A stretch of DNA of 64,000 nucleotides. It comes from Taeniopygia guttata. Lineage: Eukaryota; Chordata; Aves; Passeriformes; Estrildidae. The translations under genes were made by a program, and so were the position numbers. The stretch is from the NCBI RefSeq assembly GCF_048771995.1, contig NC_133030.1, positions 59,676,001 to 59,740,000 of the forward strand, read 5' to 3'. The notes beneath the pieces are model-generated. The model had not been told where the DNA came from. It was given only the letters and a program-made list of their open reading frames with translations, and made no database searches. This document shows positions 21,723 to 34,140 of the stretch, piece after piece. How positions within the stretch are numbered: position 1 is the first letter of the stretch; every line of letters starts with the position of its first letter.

Positions 21723-23271
21723 CAACATCATTATATAGTGCTCCTTCTTTACTCACTTAAAATGTGACTTGCCTGTTGATGCCAAGAAAGGGAATTGAAG
21801 TGAGGGAAGACAGCAAATGAAACTCTTTCTCAGTCTCTATACAAGAATTTCCTTTTGGAAAACTCTCCCCTTCTCAGACTGTGTGAGCAGGAAAGCAGTG
21901 CAGGATTGAGAAGTGAAGCCTTTAGGAGCCATCAGGTTCCCTTTCCTGATCCTGAACTTGGAGCTGCAACACCAACCCTCAGATTTGCTGTGCTGCTTGT
22001 TTTAGTCAGCTTTTCAGGGAAAAAAAAAAAAAAAAAAAAGTCTTTTCCAGAAGTTTTCAACCAATTTCAGTCCCATTCAGCTGGATGGCAGCGATTGTTA
22101 GGGCAGGTAAAATCCAAATCTTACCAGGAATCTTCAGCTCCTGCCTGCTTCCAGCACCAGGTGTCCCAAACTTTTAGAAACAGAGAGCCAGATGTGAGCA
22201 AAGCACCACGTTGAGCAAAGAATCTGCAGAATTGCTCACTCTGATTTTTGGTTACAGCTGCTCTGCTGTGCCAGGCACAACCCAGTTTCTGAGAAGATTA
22301 AGTAAAGAAGCTGGTTTCTAACCTTGTCCAACATAAAGTTGAGAGGGAAAGGGGGGTTTGCTCCTGGTGCTTGGTAAAACTAACAGAAGAAATGAGCTAC
22401 ACTAGAAATCAGTGTGGGCAGAAGGGTAAAACTGTGTAAATTACACAGGTGTGTCGGTCCAGGGAAGAGGGGTAGTCAGCATGGAGGGGAAAATGGATAG
22501 CAAGAAAAGAAATCCCAACTACTCTCAAGAGTATGGATTTCTCAAGCAATGGATTTCTCACCAGTTTATGAAGGGATGTAGTGGTGGGGGTTAAGTTTAT
22601 AAATTCAGCAGATGCCTTTTGGTCCAAGTCTCCTGTGCTCACAAGATCTGGAGGCGAAGTTTGCCTGCAAAACCATCTCCCTCCACCCTTTGTTCAATTG
22701 GAGCAATTAACATAATTGCATTTAAAAAAAAGCTTTTGCATGCATTTTTGTTTCTCAGTAATTTCTTTTAGTCAATTGAAAGGACTTGAAATCCCCATTC
22801 TTCAAAGCAGAGACAGTTGTGTTGAGCCTTTCAGCATGTGAGTAGTACCTGGAGGAGTGCTGGGCTCAGGCAGGACCTGCCCCGTGTGCTGGATTCACTC
22901 TCCAGACCCTTGGAGGCTGGCTGAGCTCTCCCAGCTCCTACATCTAGCACTGGGAAAACACAAGGAAGCCAATGAAAAAGCAGAATGATCTTTGGCCACC
23001 TCTATAAACATTCTGAATAAACAGGAGGAGGTGATGCAGGGACAGGGAAGCTCAGCAGGGAGATCCAGCTTCCTAAACATGGGATGGAAAACCCCAGATG
23101 AATCCATCAGGGAAGGATTGGGGTGTTGGGGGTCACAAGCCAAACCCAAACCACCACAGGCTGTAAATTTTGTGCTGCTTTGCTGTTGCTAAACAGAAGA
23201 TGCTGGGCTGAGATGTAACAATGTGTTTTTATGTGCAAGATGCAATAAATGGCCTGGGGATGAGCATGGTG
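21723..23271. other. Unique stretch with a 20-base poly-A
   Basis: Contains twenty A at 22020-22039 with no element attached. Nothing else recognised. Confidence 0.45.
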
Positions 23272-23566
23272 TCTGGTCTGGAGCACAACACATCAGGAGC
23301 AAAACCCAGAGGAGAGGGACCAGAGGGATCAGGGAAATACAGTCTAGGAGGGGAGATTAAAAGAACCAGGCTTGTTCTGGTTCTGGAAATACTGGAATTG
23401 TCTGTCCAGGGAGGTGGTGGAGTCACCATCCCTGCGTGTATTTAAAAAAAGACTGGATGTAGCTCTGAGTGTCATGGTTTGGTTGAGGTGTTGGGGCTGG
23501 GTTGGACTTGATTATCTTTAAGGTCTCTTCCAACCCAGTGATTCTGTGAATTCTGTGAATTCTGTT
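23272..23566 (+). mobile_element. CR1 LINE, internally deleted, plus strand
   Basis: It starts with the 'GGTCTGGAGCACAA' block of the CR1 3' coding end and finishes with 'GGACTTGATTATCTTTAAGG', CTTCCAACCCAGTG and a run of ATTCTGTGA units (23540-23563). The middle is shorter than in other copies such as 33690-34140, so several hundred bases were lost. Confidence 0.82.
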
Positions 23567-24574
23567 TAAGCTGAAAGTGAGAATCACTGGGGCACTGAAC
23601 AAGAGCAGTCTCTAAATACTTTGAGTTAATGAAAACCCAGTCAAAGAGCCTGACTCAACCTAATCTCCAGAAATGAGTGTGGCTTCAGCTGCAACATTCA
23701 GATTAAACATTTGGAAAAAACCTTGGGAGAATGTGGACTGTGGGACAGAGAAACACAGGTTGCTAGATGGGTGGTGGCTCTAGCCCAGGTGCTGGAGTGG
23801 GCAGTGCAGAGGAACATCACCTAGATGGCAAAAGGAAACGATGCTGCTGCCTGGGACCAGAGATGGAAACAGGTTTTTCAGGTCTTTCTGGCCCTGTTTT
23901 TGGTGAATCCATGAGCTGAGGTGAGGGATGGCAGCAGAAAATACACTAATGCTTTATTTTCCTATCTTACTTTGGTTCCCACCTGGTACAAACCAGCAGC
24001 TTCTCTTCCTCTTTGAAAATGTGCATCAACCACAAGTCACAGAAAAGTAGGAATGGCTGATATTTTTGTGTTTTAGTGTCTTTTTATGGTAATTATTTAT
24101 TTTCTTAGAGAAAAATAACTTTATGTGTGTTTTGCAGGGAAAGCCCAGCTTTCCTTAGGGGGAGTGGGTGAATTGACTCCTGCAGACAAATCTCAACTTA
24201 GCATTCAGAAAATTGGACAAACAGCAAACTTCAGCACAAAATAAAAACAAGGATTTTTAGTAAATGCAGGCTTAGCAGAGAGAAATTATAGAAGATAAAG
24301 TGTGCAGATGATAGTTGGATACTAAGAGCATAGTGCCTGCATGAAAGGAAGGAGGAAATGGAAAAAGATACAGCAACTACAGTCTTATTAAACTGATTTA
24401 ATTAGTAAGGTTGCACACATAAAAGGAAGATGGGAGAAATCCATTTATAAATGTGGAAACAAACTTGATAGTTTACTTCAGTAAGAGAATGATTGTTTTC
24501 TGACAGGTTTACAGTTTACTGACCTGCCAGTTCTTAATGGGAGCTTATATAAAAGAGGGACAGTGACTTTTTAC
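23567..24574. other. Unique stretch, nothing recognised
   Basis: No repeat family, RNA gene or exon seen. Confidence 0.4.
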
Positions 24575-24790
24575 AGATAGTGGTAGGACAAGGGAGAATG
24601 GGTTTAAAACAAAAGAGGGGAAATTCAGACTAGATACTAAGCAGAAATTCTTCACTGTGAAAGTGATGAGACCCTGGCACAGGTTGTCCAGAGAAGCTGT
24701 GGCTGCCCCATCCCTGAAAGTGTCCAAGGACAGGATGGATTGGGCCTGGAGCAACCTGAGATAGTGAAAGGTATCCCTTACATACCTGGG
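24575..24790 (+). mobile_element. CR1 LINE piece lacking its 3' end, plus strand
   Basis: It reads GTGGTAGGACAAGGGAGAAT near 24580, the 'GAAATTCTTCACTGTGAAAG' block near 24644, 'CTGTGGCTGCCCCATCCCTG' near 24696 and GGAGCAACCTGAGATAGTG near 24750, then stops at about 24790. It is missing roughly the last 60 bases, including the octamer tail. CR1 copies normally keep the 3' end, so a later deletion or break is likely. Confidence 0.85.
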
Positions 24791-24903
24791 ATGAAGCAGT
24801 GAAAGCAATAAGAGGGCCATCAGAGAAAAAGAGTTGAAATATGGAATACCTAACATTTGGTTCCAATGTTTTTTATTTGCTTTGAAGCAGTTTTAATTCA
24901 ATT

Positions 24904-24923
24904 AAAAAAAAAAAAAAAAAAAA
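24904..24923. repeat. Poly-A run of 20 bases
   Basis: Twenty A after AATT. Not linked to a recognisable element. Confidence 0.8.
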
Positions 24924-25427
24924 GAAGTTCAGTTTTTATAGAAATTAATTTTTCTAGTCAATTCTTTCAAGTAAAAAATTTCCATGATTCTGAAAGGGCA
25001 AGGAAATAATCAATGAGTATTGTTTGGAGAAATATAGCACCCCTTCCCAACTGTGCTAATATTGGTGAGAAAACAGCATTTCATCAGACTAACTTGTGAG
25101 TCAAATTTGGAAATTACTCCCTTTATGCTTGGGCTCTGTGGACTGCTCATGAATTTTAGAAGTGTGAGCTGTGCTGCTTAATTGTAGCTTCTTGTATGAG
25201 TCACATGATTATTTAATGAGGATCCTTGATTGGAGGCATGAGCAAACACATCTCTTGATACACACTTGATTGTGCCAATTTCAGGGCTCATTTTCTCTCA
25301 GTGCTGATACATAACACATTTGTCATTGGCCTTGGCAAACATTTCTTTGCCAGAAAAAAGTCATTTCTCAAGTACCAACAAAAAAATGATACATAGGTTT
25401 AGCTATTTTAAAGTGTGTAATAGAACA
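24924..25427. other. A+T-rich unique stretch
   Basis: Nothing recognised on either strand. Confidence 0.4.
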
Positions 25428-25594
25428 ATAGAGTCATAGAATCACAGAATCATTGAGGCTGAAAAAGACTTTTAAGATTATTGAGCCCAACCATTCCCCC
25501 AGCACTGCCAAGGCCACCATTAACCCATGTCCCCAAGTGCCACATCCACATTTCTTTTAAATCCTCTCCTTCACACTTCTGTATCATCTCCACT
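25428..25594 (-). mobile_element. CR1 LINE 3' end, minus strand
   Basis: Starts with the doubled octamer (GAGTCATAGAATCACAGAAT). It continues through 'AAGATTATTGAGCCCAACCA' and TTAACCCATGTCCCCAAGTG, the complement of the CR1 tail. Divergence rises toward 25594, where similarity ends. Confidence 0.88.
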
Positions 25595-25924
25595 GTAACA
25601 AAATTAAGAAAAAAAATTAATATTCATTTGTGAGATACACTTGGGTGGCAGCAGCATGTGGGAATTTTATTAGGTGAAGTCAGAATCCTCTTCAGGAAAG
25701 GCTGATCCATTTGCTTTCTTAGCTCTGCTGTAAGTTGGGATCTTGGGGATTTTTGTGTTTCTGGCATGTTTAGGTTTCTCCCGGGCATGAGGGTGGCTGT
25801 AATTCTCACCTCAGAACAAGAGTGGGTGTTGCAGCTCCAATATAGCTGCTCCAGTGCCACATCCTCTGCCCGTCTCTGGGTCTCATCCTGCATCCAGCAT
25901 TAGTGGAGATCAAAAGATCTCCAA

Positions 25925-25985
25925 AAATCATGGAGAGGTTTGGGTTGGAAGGCACTTAAAAGGTCATCTGGCTCCAGCTAGAGGA
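25925..25985 (-). mobile_element. Short CR1 3'-end relic, minus strand
   Basis: About 60 bases: TTTGGGTTGGAAGGCACTTA followed by AAAGGTCATCTGGCTCCA, a diverged complement of the last part of CR1. Too short for a subfamily call. Confidence 0.6.
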
Positions 25986-28055
25986 GATGGGTTGCTTTTA
26001 CAATTTGTGGTACACTGCTTGCGTGATAATTTTCTCATGGAGGTTTGTTTGTTAAGTTTGGGGGAAAAAAACCTTTGTGTTTTCCGAAGACTCTATTAAA
26101 GCACACAGCCACATCAGATTTTAGGAAAGTCTTCTCTAAAGTACCATTTTATTTGATTTAAAGCTGTGTTTCATGAATATAAAACGTGACATATGTGATC
26201 TTCCCTCTGCCTAGCAGCAAAGGCTGATGCTGATGTAAGACAGAGTCAATGACCTGCCTGGATTGAAAAATAATCTTAATTTTTTTTCACTGTAAAGCTC
26301 AGTACAGTTGTACCAGTCCAGGATACCTGACCTACTTGATTGCTGAAGTCACAGATTTTTTTTACTAGAGTACAAAAATGAGATTATCTCTTTGGAAAGT
26401 GACTCCACCGATACAACACAGCCATTTTCTGTTTCACCTATTATTCCACCATTCCAAACACTAATGATTGTTTCCCAGCTCAAGTGGATATTGTAAATTC
26501 ATTGTGGTGGCATGGTTATTTCCAAAATTCCTTGGTCTGTGTGTTGGTTTAAATTATTAACAAACTGTCCCTTCAAACACACTGCCAAGCCAGCCACAAC
26601 CCCTTGAACAACAAACATAATCAAAATCAAATACTTTCCAAAACACAACATTGTTTTTTGGATAGATTCACTGACCAAAGGAATGACAGATTAAGAAAGA
26701 AAAAAGAAATAACAGGCTTGGAAATCTGAAGCTGGGCATAGATAAACAAGAGGGGATCACGGCAGTTCTTCGAGTACACAGAAATCTCATGTTTGGGAAA
26801 TAAAAATGGAGAATGGTTAGGAAAACATCTGGAATGTATGGTGCCAGATGGTTGTTTCATTTTTGATTGGACCAGTATTTTTCTCATAAAATATGAAGAC
26901 CCAATATTCATGTTTTTCAATATTTACAGATCTGTATGTATGAAGGAAAATAAGGTCTCAAATAGAACTCTGTGCATGCTTAAAATAATCTTGACATTCT
27001 CTGCTTTGCTGACTCAGCCTAAATGGCCTAAGATTTTGAAGTTCTGGGAATGCCCAAATCTTTTCCCAGTTGCTGGTCTGGGAATGCTAAATCCCTGTTA
27101 CAGAAAGGATTTTATTTAGAGAGGCAAACTCTGGCCACTTAATGATTAGAAGATTTTAGCTTATGTTCTCATCACAGTAAAATCTTGTTGAGCTGGTAGC
27201 AGGGTGGCGTTGACTAGAATAATTTTCTTTTATTTCTGCTTGTGGCTGGTGGTGCAGTTCTTGCTTGAGAGATTTGGTAACCTCAAAGACGTTTTCAGCT
27301 GCAGGAATACACTTTCCCACATCAACCACCATGAAAAGCCAAGGACAAAATCAAATTTTTAAACAGATCCCTAGACTTCTGTTTTATGGCTTTCAGGTAT
27401 CATTGTTTTCTCCACTTAGAAGGGAAAATATGCATTTTATGTAACCTTGAGTAGCTATAACAACAAATTGTTTTGTTTTCTACAAAATATTTGTGTTTTC
27501 TTTCACAGCCTAATGGTCTTAAACTTATAAAACCTGATATTAAAATGATGCTGAACCGTGGGTATTTTTTCATTTAATTGTGTGCAATGCTGATACAAAC
27601 TTCCCTACAGCCTGACATTCAAATGCTGTGATTTGAGTGGGGCTATAGTTAACATCATTGTGCCATGGGGCAAAAACATGATTTCTGAGGAATTTAGAGA
27701 AGTTCTTTTGCCATTTTCCACCTGGGGGTTTCTTGAGCCTATCTTGAGGATGCTGGATGTCACCTTTGCAATACAAAATGCTTCCACATTTTAAGGACCT
27801 CCAGGTGCAACACCACCTGCTGAGAGCCTCATATTTGGGGGATCTGAGGAGAGGACATGGCAGAGCTGTGGGTGTTGTGAACACACCTGGGAGGGCTCCA
27901 GGCTCTGCTGTCCTGTTCCAGCCCTGAGTCACCCTCCTGTCACCTACCTGCTCCGTGTCCTTGGTGCCACATGGGTCTCTGAAAGAAAATCAAACCTCTG
28001 CATTACAGGGCACTGAAAGCAAATCACTTCCTACTCAGGCAGTGAATAAAATTAG
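25986..28055. other. Unique A+T-rich stretch, nothing recognised
   Basis: Repeat-free and mostly A+T-rich. Frames at 26627-27119 and 27570-27932 are short and lack domains. No exon is supported. Confidence 0.45.
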
Positions 28056-28439
28056 TGTGGCAAGCACATTTCTCTCACTCTCAGGATTTTTCATAGAGGT
28101 GCACAGAGAGAAATGAAAGAGAAAATAATTTCTATTTCTGCTCATTGTTTTTCCTATGTGGAATGTGTTTGGAGAATTGTTTATTTGGAGTGAGTGCTTG
28201 ATTGGATTCTGGTGAGGATTGTTTGAACCTGATGGCAAATCCAACCCACCTGGGGCTGGACTCGAGCGAGAGGGTTAGGAGTTGTGTTAGAGTCCAACAA
28301 AGTAGTATGTAGTTTTAGTATCCTCCTTTTATATAGTATTTTAATGTATTTTAGCACAGTTATAATAAAAAAATAATTCAGTCTTCTAAATTGAGTCAGA
28401 CATCGTCACTTCTTCTCATTGGGTTCACCTGCATTTACA
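28056..28439 (+). mobile_element. Solo LTR, TGTG...TTTACA type, diverged copy
   Basis: It runs from TGTGGCAAGCAC to GCATTTACA and matches 34319-34723 in several blocks: CACAGAGAGAA, TATGTGGAATGTGTTTGGAG, GATTGGATTCTGGTGA, TTCAGTCTTCT and GTCAGACATCGTCACTTCTT. A polyadenylation signal AATAAA lies at 28364-28369. The flanks ATAAAATTAG on the left and ATAAATTAG on the right may be the remains of a target duplication. Internal deletions make it shorter than full length, and no viral genes adjoin it. Confidence 0.82.
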
Positions 28440-28729
28440 ATAAATTAGAACTTTTTAGGGTCTTTCTTTGGTTTTAATTGGATTTCAGTAGTCTAAAATT
28501 CATCAGAACTTTGCTAGCATGATCTGAGTAACGCATTTATTCACTCAAACATACTTGGGTATGTTGCAAACACGTGGTGCAATTGTTTTGCCTGATGAGG
28601 CGCAGAGGTTCTGGTGGTCAGTAAGATGGGCTGGAATGAGCAGTGTGGGCTCAGCCAGGGAGCTGAGAGAAGAGGTTATTCCTTCTATTCAGCCAGGGGT
28701 GGATAGAAGGGAAATTGAGCTAGTTTTGA
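28440..28729. other. Short unique or very diverged stretch
   Basis: 28560-28729 may be the upstream part of the CR1 that follows, but the similarity is too weak to claim. Confidence 0.3.
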
Positions 28730-28812
28730 AATGCCTCTGCTTTGAGCAGGGGTTGGGCTGGAGCCCTCCAGAGGTCCCCTCCAGCCAGATTTTTTCTGTA
28801 ATTCTGACTTTT
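28730..28812 (+). mobile_element. Old CR1-F-like 3' end, plus strand
   Basis: 'GCTTTGAGCAGGGGTTGGGC' followed by CCTCCAGAGGTCCCCTCCAG and TTTTCTGTAATTCTG matches the tail of the CR1-F type (GCAGGGGGTTGGACTAGATG, CCAGAGGTCCCTTCCAACC). It is more diverged than the other CR1 copies and is probably an older insertion. Confidence 0.65.
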
Positions 28813-30300
28813 AAGACTCAGCTTTATCACCATTCTCTCTACTCTTTTTCTATCTACTGTTCCTGACCTGTTCCACCTATTTTCCCATTATAGCTATAAA
28901 GGTAATTAGGGCTATTTTAAAAGTTGGCTGCTGGCCCTCGAGACATTTCTGCAGCAACAAAAGGCTTGGGTTTCTTCTCAAACCCAGCTGCCTTCCCTGG
29001 TGCTCTGCAGTGTAAGTCCCTTCACTCTTTCTGGTTCACAGACTGAATTAATGAAATAAAATACATGAATTTCTTCCTGAGACTAAGAATTTTCACTTTC
29101 CTCAGGAAAACAAACAAACAAACCAAATAAAAACTTGTTTTTATTAAATCCCAGGTGTTCAATTTTCTCCCTGCCATTTCCTTTCACTTCGGAAACTACT
29201 TATTACTTTTATGAAAAGTCAGCTTGGGAAAAGACACTGCACATAAATTGCAGTACAGTCTGCCACAACCACTGAGCAACAAAATCTTTCTTCTAAGCTA
29301 AAATAATTGGCTGAATATGGCAGAAACTTCCAGATGTCGTGATTTATCACATGTGAGCTTTTCACTCAATCACCCATCAAGACCCCAAATCTCAGCCTTC
29401 TTCAATTCTGGCAATGCAGCAGGGAACTCCTGCATCCCTTATTTGTGCTACAAAGGCCAATTTTTAACAGTGTAAAGCAGAGATTTGCACTGGTGATGCT
29501 GCTGCTGGTTTCAAGGAGAAATAATCTGGCAATGGAGTGGTTTTTTCTTGTTTTATAGGAGTGAAAAGCTGGGGTGAAACTAAGGAGAAATGTGAAGGTG
29601 CAGGGATGAGTTTTCTGTGAGGTGATTTGACTGGGCAATTGGAATGGGGACAGCCACCTCTTCTGTGCACATCTCTTCTCCTGTCTTTGTCCCTCTTTTC
29701 CCCATCCTCAGAGATGAGGAATGGTTTTCTCTTGGAGCTGGCACTCTTTGCTGGCAGCGTTTTGTGCGGAGGGGTGGTGATAACAGAATAAGGGCAAGGT
29801 GGTGACAAAAGTGCTGATGTTTGCTCCTGTGCTGGGCTATCAGCTCATGGGTGGAAAACCTGATTAACACTTGAAGTCTTGATTTCTCCAGGGGAAAAGG
29901 GTTTGGCCATGAATCTGCTGCTCCCAGTTGCACCATGATGGGTCCCAGCTCACATCAGCTGGTTTGGACCAAGGCAAAGGGAGAAGAGCAAGAATATCTG
30001 GTCACATCTCTCCTGCTGTGGGCTGGCTTGTTTATTTTCTGGCCTAATTTCCATGGGCATTGTGCACTTCTGCTATTCTGCTCACTCTGAGGTTGTTGCA
30101 ACTCTTGAGCAAGGCGGGAAAGGAAAAACAAAGCACCATTATAATTTCAGTCAGTAGCTGCTGGCATTGAGGACATGTTGGTGGTGCTCAAAGTGGTGCC
30201 CACTTTGCATTAGTCAGGCCTTGACTTTCTGAGGAGAAATTCCCTCTGTTGAATGCTGTGGTATGAGGACAGAGTGTGATGTGGGGTGGGTATTCCCACC
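28813..30300. other. Unique stretch, nothing recognised
   Basis: Overlapping minus-strand frames at 29402-29936 are proline-, serine- and histidine-rich without domains and look like chance. No exon is supported. Confidence 0.4.
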
Positions 30301-30590
30301 AGAATCACAGAATCACCAGGTTGGAAGAGACCTTCAAGATCATCAAGTCCAACCCAGCCCCAGCACCTCACCCAGTGCCACATCCAGGCTTTGTTAAACA
30401 CACCCAGGGATAGTGACTCCACCACCTCCCTGGGCAGAACATTCCAGAACTTTATCACTCTTTCTGTAAAAAACTTTTTCCCAATATCCAAGCTGTATTT
30501 CCCTTGGTGCAACTTCAGACTGTGTCCTCTGGTTCTGTCAGTGCTGCCTGGAGAAGGAGCCCAGCCCCACCTGACTACAACCAGAGTGGG
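30301..30590 (-). mobile_element. CR1 LINE 3' part, minus strand
   Basis: Starts with AGAATCACAGAATCACCAGG, then GTTGGAAGAGACCTTCAAGA, GGATAGTGACTCCACCACCT and 'CTCTTTCTGTAAAAAACTTT', the complement of the CR1 tail, ending near AGAAGGAGCCCAGCCCC. It is relatively well preserved and is a different subfamily from the copy at 21263-21722. Confidence 0.93.
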
Positions 30591-32096
30591 GATGAGAGAG
30601 CTCCAGATGATGTGGAGGCAAAGCAGGATGTTCAGATAGAGAGAGAATGGGAAATTGTAGCAAGTGGAGGATGGCAATGGCACACAGAGGTTTGTAGGAT
30701 AGAGGGGTGAAGGTATTGACAGAAAACTCTGCTGTGCTTTGCTGTTGGTTTATAGAAGCTGTGAGGTGTGCAGCCCTGCTGAATAACATTTATTTCCTAA
30801 GTGTAGTTTTCCAGAAGTCAAACTGTGCTGCTGAGCCTTCATTCCTAAGTAGTCTAATACAGCCTGCCCCAAACACAATCTGCTGGGCCATTTATCCTCA
30901 CAAAATAGAGTCTTTTCTCACAGCAGAAACTCCAGCAACCCTTAACTGGGTGGAGTGGATGAAAACATTTATTTGAATCCTGAAAAAATATGAAGCCTAT
31001 TGCTAAGCTCTAAATGTGTTTTGAAAGGAGGTCTAAACAAAGAAGAAATATTTACCACAGATATTTACAACCTCTTTTTTTTTGCAGAATTTGGCTTCTC
31101 TGTTGTTGCTTTGAAAAATCTCTGTTGGAGCTCTCCATAAGACCAATGACATGTACAACATCTCTGCCACCCCATGGGCTGTGCCCTGCTGTGAGTGCCA
31201 AGGGTGACATGTGGAGTGGCAGATCTGGACCCTCAGCCACTGCAAGCCAGCAGAGCTCCACTGAGGTCTCTTCTCTCATTCTTTGAATTCAGATGGGCCA
31301 TGGATTGGCAAAGGCTCATTCCAAAACCCTTCTCTGTCCCAGGACTATCCTTGGGAAGGGTGAATCTAATTCTTCATAATCTGCACTTTGCTGAATTTCC
31401 CCTGCTGCCTGGTTTTTCCAAGAACACATTTGGCAATTGCTTGGAGGGCTTTTGGACTCCTTTCTGTTTTCTTTGGATTGCAGGCATGGAAAACTGAATG
31501 CACAATATGCTAAATACTTTCATTAATTTCACACTGTTTACGAGTTACTCTGTCTCTTGACCCCTCACAGCAGCCGATTAAACTGGGGTTGAATTTCCTC
31601 TAATCTGAAAATTGAGAAATTAGTCAGCTATATCCCTTAGTTATGAAACTGGGATGGATAAAATCTGAAGGCCATCAACTGCTCTAGTTTAGCTTCTCTC
31701 TAGCTGGGAGCAGGAATACTTATCTCCCTGCTATAAAACCAGCTGGGTGGGTGCATTGCTGGGGAGTGTACACCACCTCTTTTAAATGCTACACTTGAGC
31801 CGGGATGTCCTTTGTTTATGTTCTGAGTAGGAAAATGAAGCCCTTGGCACTTTGCTCTGTTACAGTAGGAGTTAATATGTGGTCTGGTTTCCAGGCCATT
31901 TCCAAGGAGATGTGATGTTTGCAGGTCACCCCAAGTATCCAAGCTTGCCCTACTTGCAAGCAACCAAGCAGTTCTGCTCCTGCTGGGGAATGTAACCTCA
32001 CTTTGCTTGGTTTTGCCTCCTTTTCTCTCCTGAGCACCAGCTGGACATCCCTTTATTTGCTCCTGTGACTCCCCACATGGGAACTGAGTCACAGAG
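30591..32096. other. Unique stretch, nothing recognised
   Basis: No repeat family or exon recognised. Confidence 0.4.
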
Positions 32097-32310
32097 TCCC
32101 TGTTGGTCCATGTTGATCTCTGCTGGTCCCTGCTGGTCCCTGTGGTTCCTCCTGGTCCCTGTGGTTCCTGCTGGTCCCTGTGGTCCCTGTGGTTCCTCCT
32201 GGTCCCTGCTCGTCCCTGCTGGTCCCTGTGGTCTCTGCTGGTCCCTGCTGGTCCCTGTGGTTCCTGTTGGTCCCTGCTGGTCCCTGCTGGTCCCTGTGGT
32301 CCCTGCTGGC
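32097..32310. repeat. Minisatellite of GGTCCCTGCT/GGTCCCTGTGGTTCCT units
   Basis: About 20 short units of 9-12 bases (CTGGTCCCTG, TGGTTCCT and variants) repeat without a break over 214 bases. Because the units are multiples of three, all frames stay open. The minus strand reads a Gly-Pro-Gln/Gly-Thr-rich collagen-like chain within an open frame of about 247 codons (31700-32443). That frame follows from the repeat; there is no exon structure or domain to support a gene. Confidence 0.9.
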
Positions 32311-33689
32311 TGCACAGCCCTGCTGTCAGACAGGCCCCATCTCCACCAGCCCATCGCAGCCAGCCCCTGCTGACACCACGACAGAGTGTCTGAGATGCCT
32401 CCTGCTTCACTCCTTCCCATCTGTCTCGTGGGGAACAGCACAAAGAGCAGCCTTATCTGCTCTGACAGGCAGGGTTATGCAGAGGAGAGCTCCTCCTGGG
32501 AAGCAGATGGGGCCAGTTGAGAGTGGACAGGGAGATGTGCTAAATAAATCTGGACCGGTGCTTTGGGCAGGTGGCGGGGAGAACACGTGTGCCAGGCATG
32601 GAAAGGTAACCACCATGCACAGGCTTGACTTTTGGCTGTTATAATGTGTTATAAAAACTCCCATGCAGGGGCTCAGGGACATTGTTGTAAGCATAACATT
32701 TACTGCTGTCTCTACTGAATGATAAAAATCCTGCCAGATCATCCAGTACCATGGTGTTTTCCTTATGGGAGTGGCTCCAGCTGAAAGCATGTGCTGCTGG
32801 GTGGGATGTGAGGATTTGCTCTGCAGCTGTGAACATGGTTTGTGTGGCCTTCCTGGCCCATTCAGGCAAACACCTGGGGCTCAACAGACAGTTAAATGCA
32901 TCTTCAGGATAAACTAGGAAAAATAAATGGGTCTCGAGGGCTATGAACAAGTTTCAGAAATATTTCTGCTTCTTCTTTTGATCTGTTCCAAAGTGTTTCT
33001 GTGTTTGGAAATAAACTGTGAAAAGGGGTATCCTTCAGAAGATACTGAGCTGTGAAATGTGGGCTCACACTGAGATGCTGAAATTGATGGCGAAACCCCA
33101 ACAGAGCAAACATCCCACAGGTGGACCCAAAGTTCTGAAGAAGGAGCATTTTTTCTGACCTTCTCCCCTGTCCCTGCTCTTAGTGAAACCAGGGGGAGTC
33201 CCAGGATGGCACATGGCAGTACCTTGTAATGTGCATGGGGTCACTGACCTGGCAATCTTTGAGGGCATCAAAAACCATCCCAGTAAATACAGCAAGGGAA
33301 TATTTTCCCTGTCCATGATAGGAAAAGCTCCTGGAGGTGTTTGAAGAACGTGGTATATTTGCCATAACTTTGTTTTAACATTTTCCAGAACATTTCTCAT
33401 GCTGTTTGCAACCAGAAGCCAAAATTTCCAGGTAGTTGTTGCTACTAAAAAATTGAAATTCTTTAATCTAGGGCTGTTGAAAGCAACAGAGACACAGTGC
33501 AGGACAGGAGAAGGAGGAGGGTCAGGGAGGGGGTCAGTCTTCCTGGAACAATTTCCATGTCATCAGATAGCAACAATTTCATGCTTGGAATGAAAACCAA
33601 AAGGCTTTGACCCAAGAAAAGCTCCAAGTCCAGCCTGGAATAGGTTATTTTATTTTCTGTACTAAGAGGTTCTTGTCTCCATTCATGTG
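32311..33689. other. Unique stretch, nothing recognised
   Basis: No repeat family or supported exon on either strand. Confidence 0.4.
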
Positions 33690-34140
33690 TCCAGAGAAGG
33701 GCAATGGAGCAGGGGAAGAGTCTGGAGCACAGGTCTGATAAGGAGAAGCTGAGGGAGCTGGAGGGGCTGAGACTGGGGAAAAGGAGGCTCAGAGGGGATT
33801 TTCTCAGTCTCTACAACTCCCTGATAGGAGGTCAGAGCCAAGTGGGGCTCAGGCTTTGCTCCCAAGGAACAAACAACAGGATGAGAAGAAATGGCCTCAA
33901 GTTATACCAGGGAGAGACTGGATTGGATAATAGGAAAAAATGACCACCCAGTGCCTAGGGGTGGCCAGGCACTGGAATAGGTTGCCCAGGGAACTGTTGT
34001 AAATGCAATTCCTATAAGTGTTCAAAAAAGATGTGGATGTGGCTTTTTGGGACCTGCTTTAGTGGTGGTCATGGTGATGTTGGGTTAAGTGACTCAATGA
34101 TCTTAGAGGTCTTTCCCAGCCTTAACAATTCTGTGATTCA
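33690..34140 (+). mobile_element. CR1 LINE 3' part, plus strand, most complete copy
   Basis: It reads in order TCCAGAGAAGGGCAATGGAG, GTCTGGAGCACAGGTCTGAT, 'AGGAGGCTCAGAGGGGATTT', CTCTACAACTCCCTGATAGG, AACAGGATGAGAAGAAATGG, GGCACTGGAATAGGTTGCCC, 'TTTAGTGGTGGTCATGGTGA' and the final ACAATTCTGTGATTC. These are the C-terminal end of the CR1 reverse-transcriptase frame plus the tail. It is 5'-truncated at about 33690, and frame breaks are present. Confidence 0.93.
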
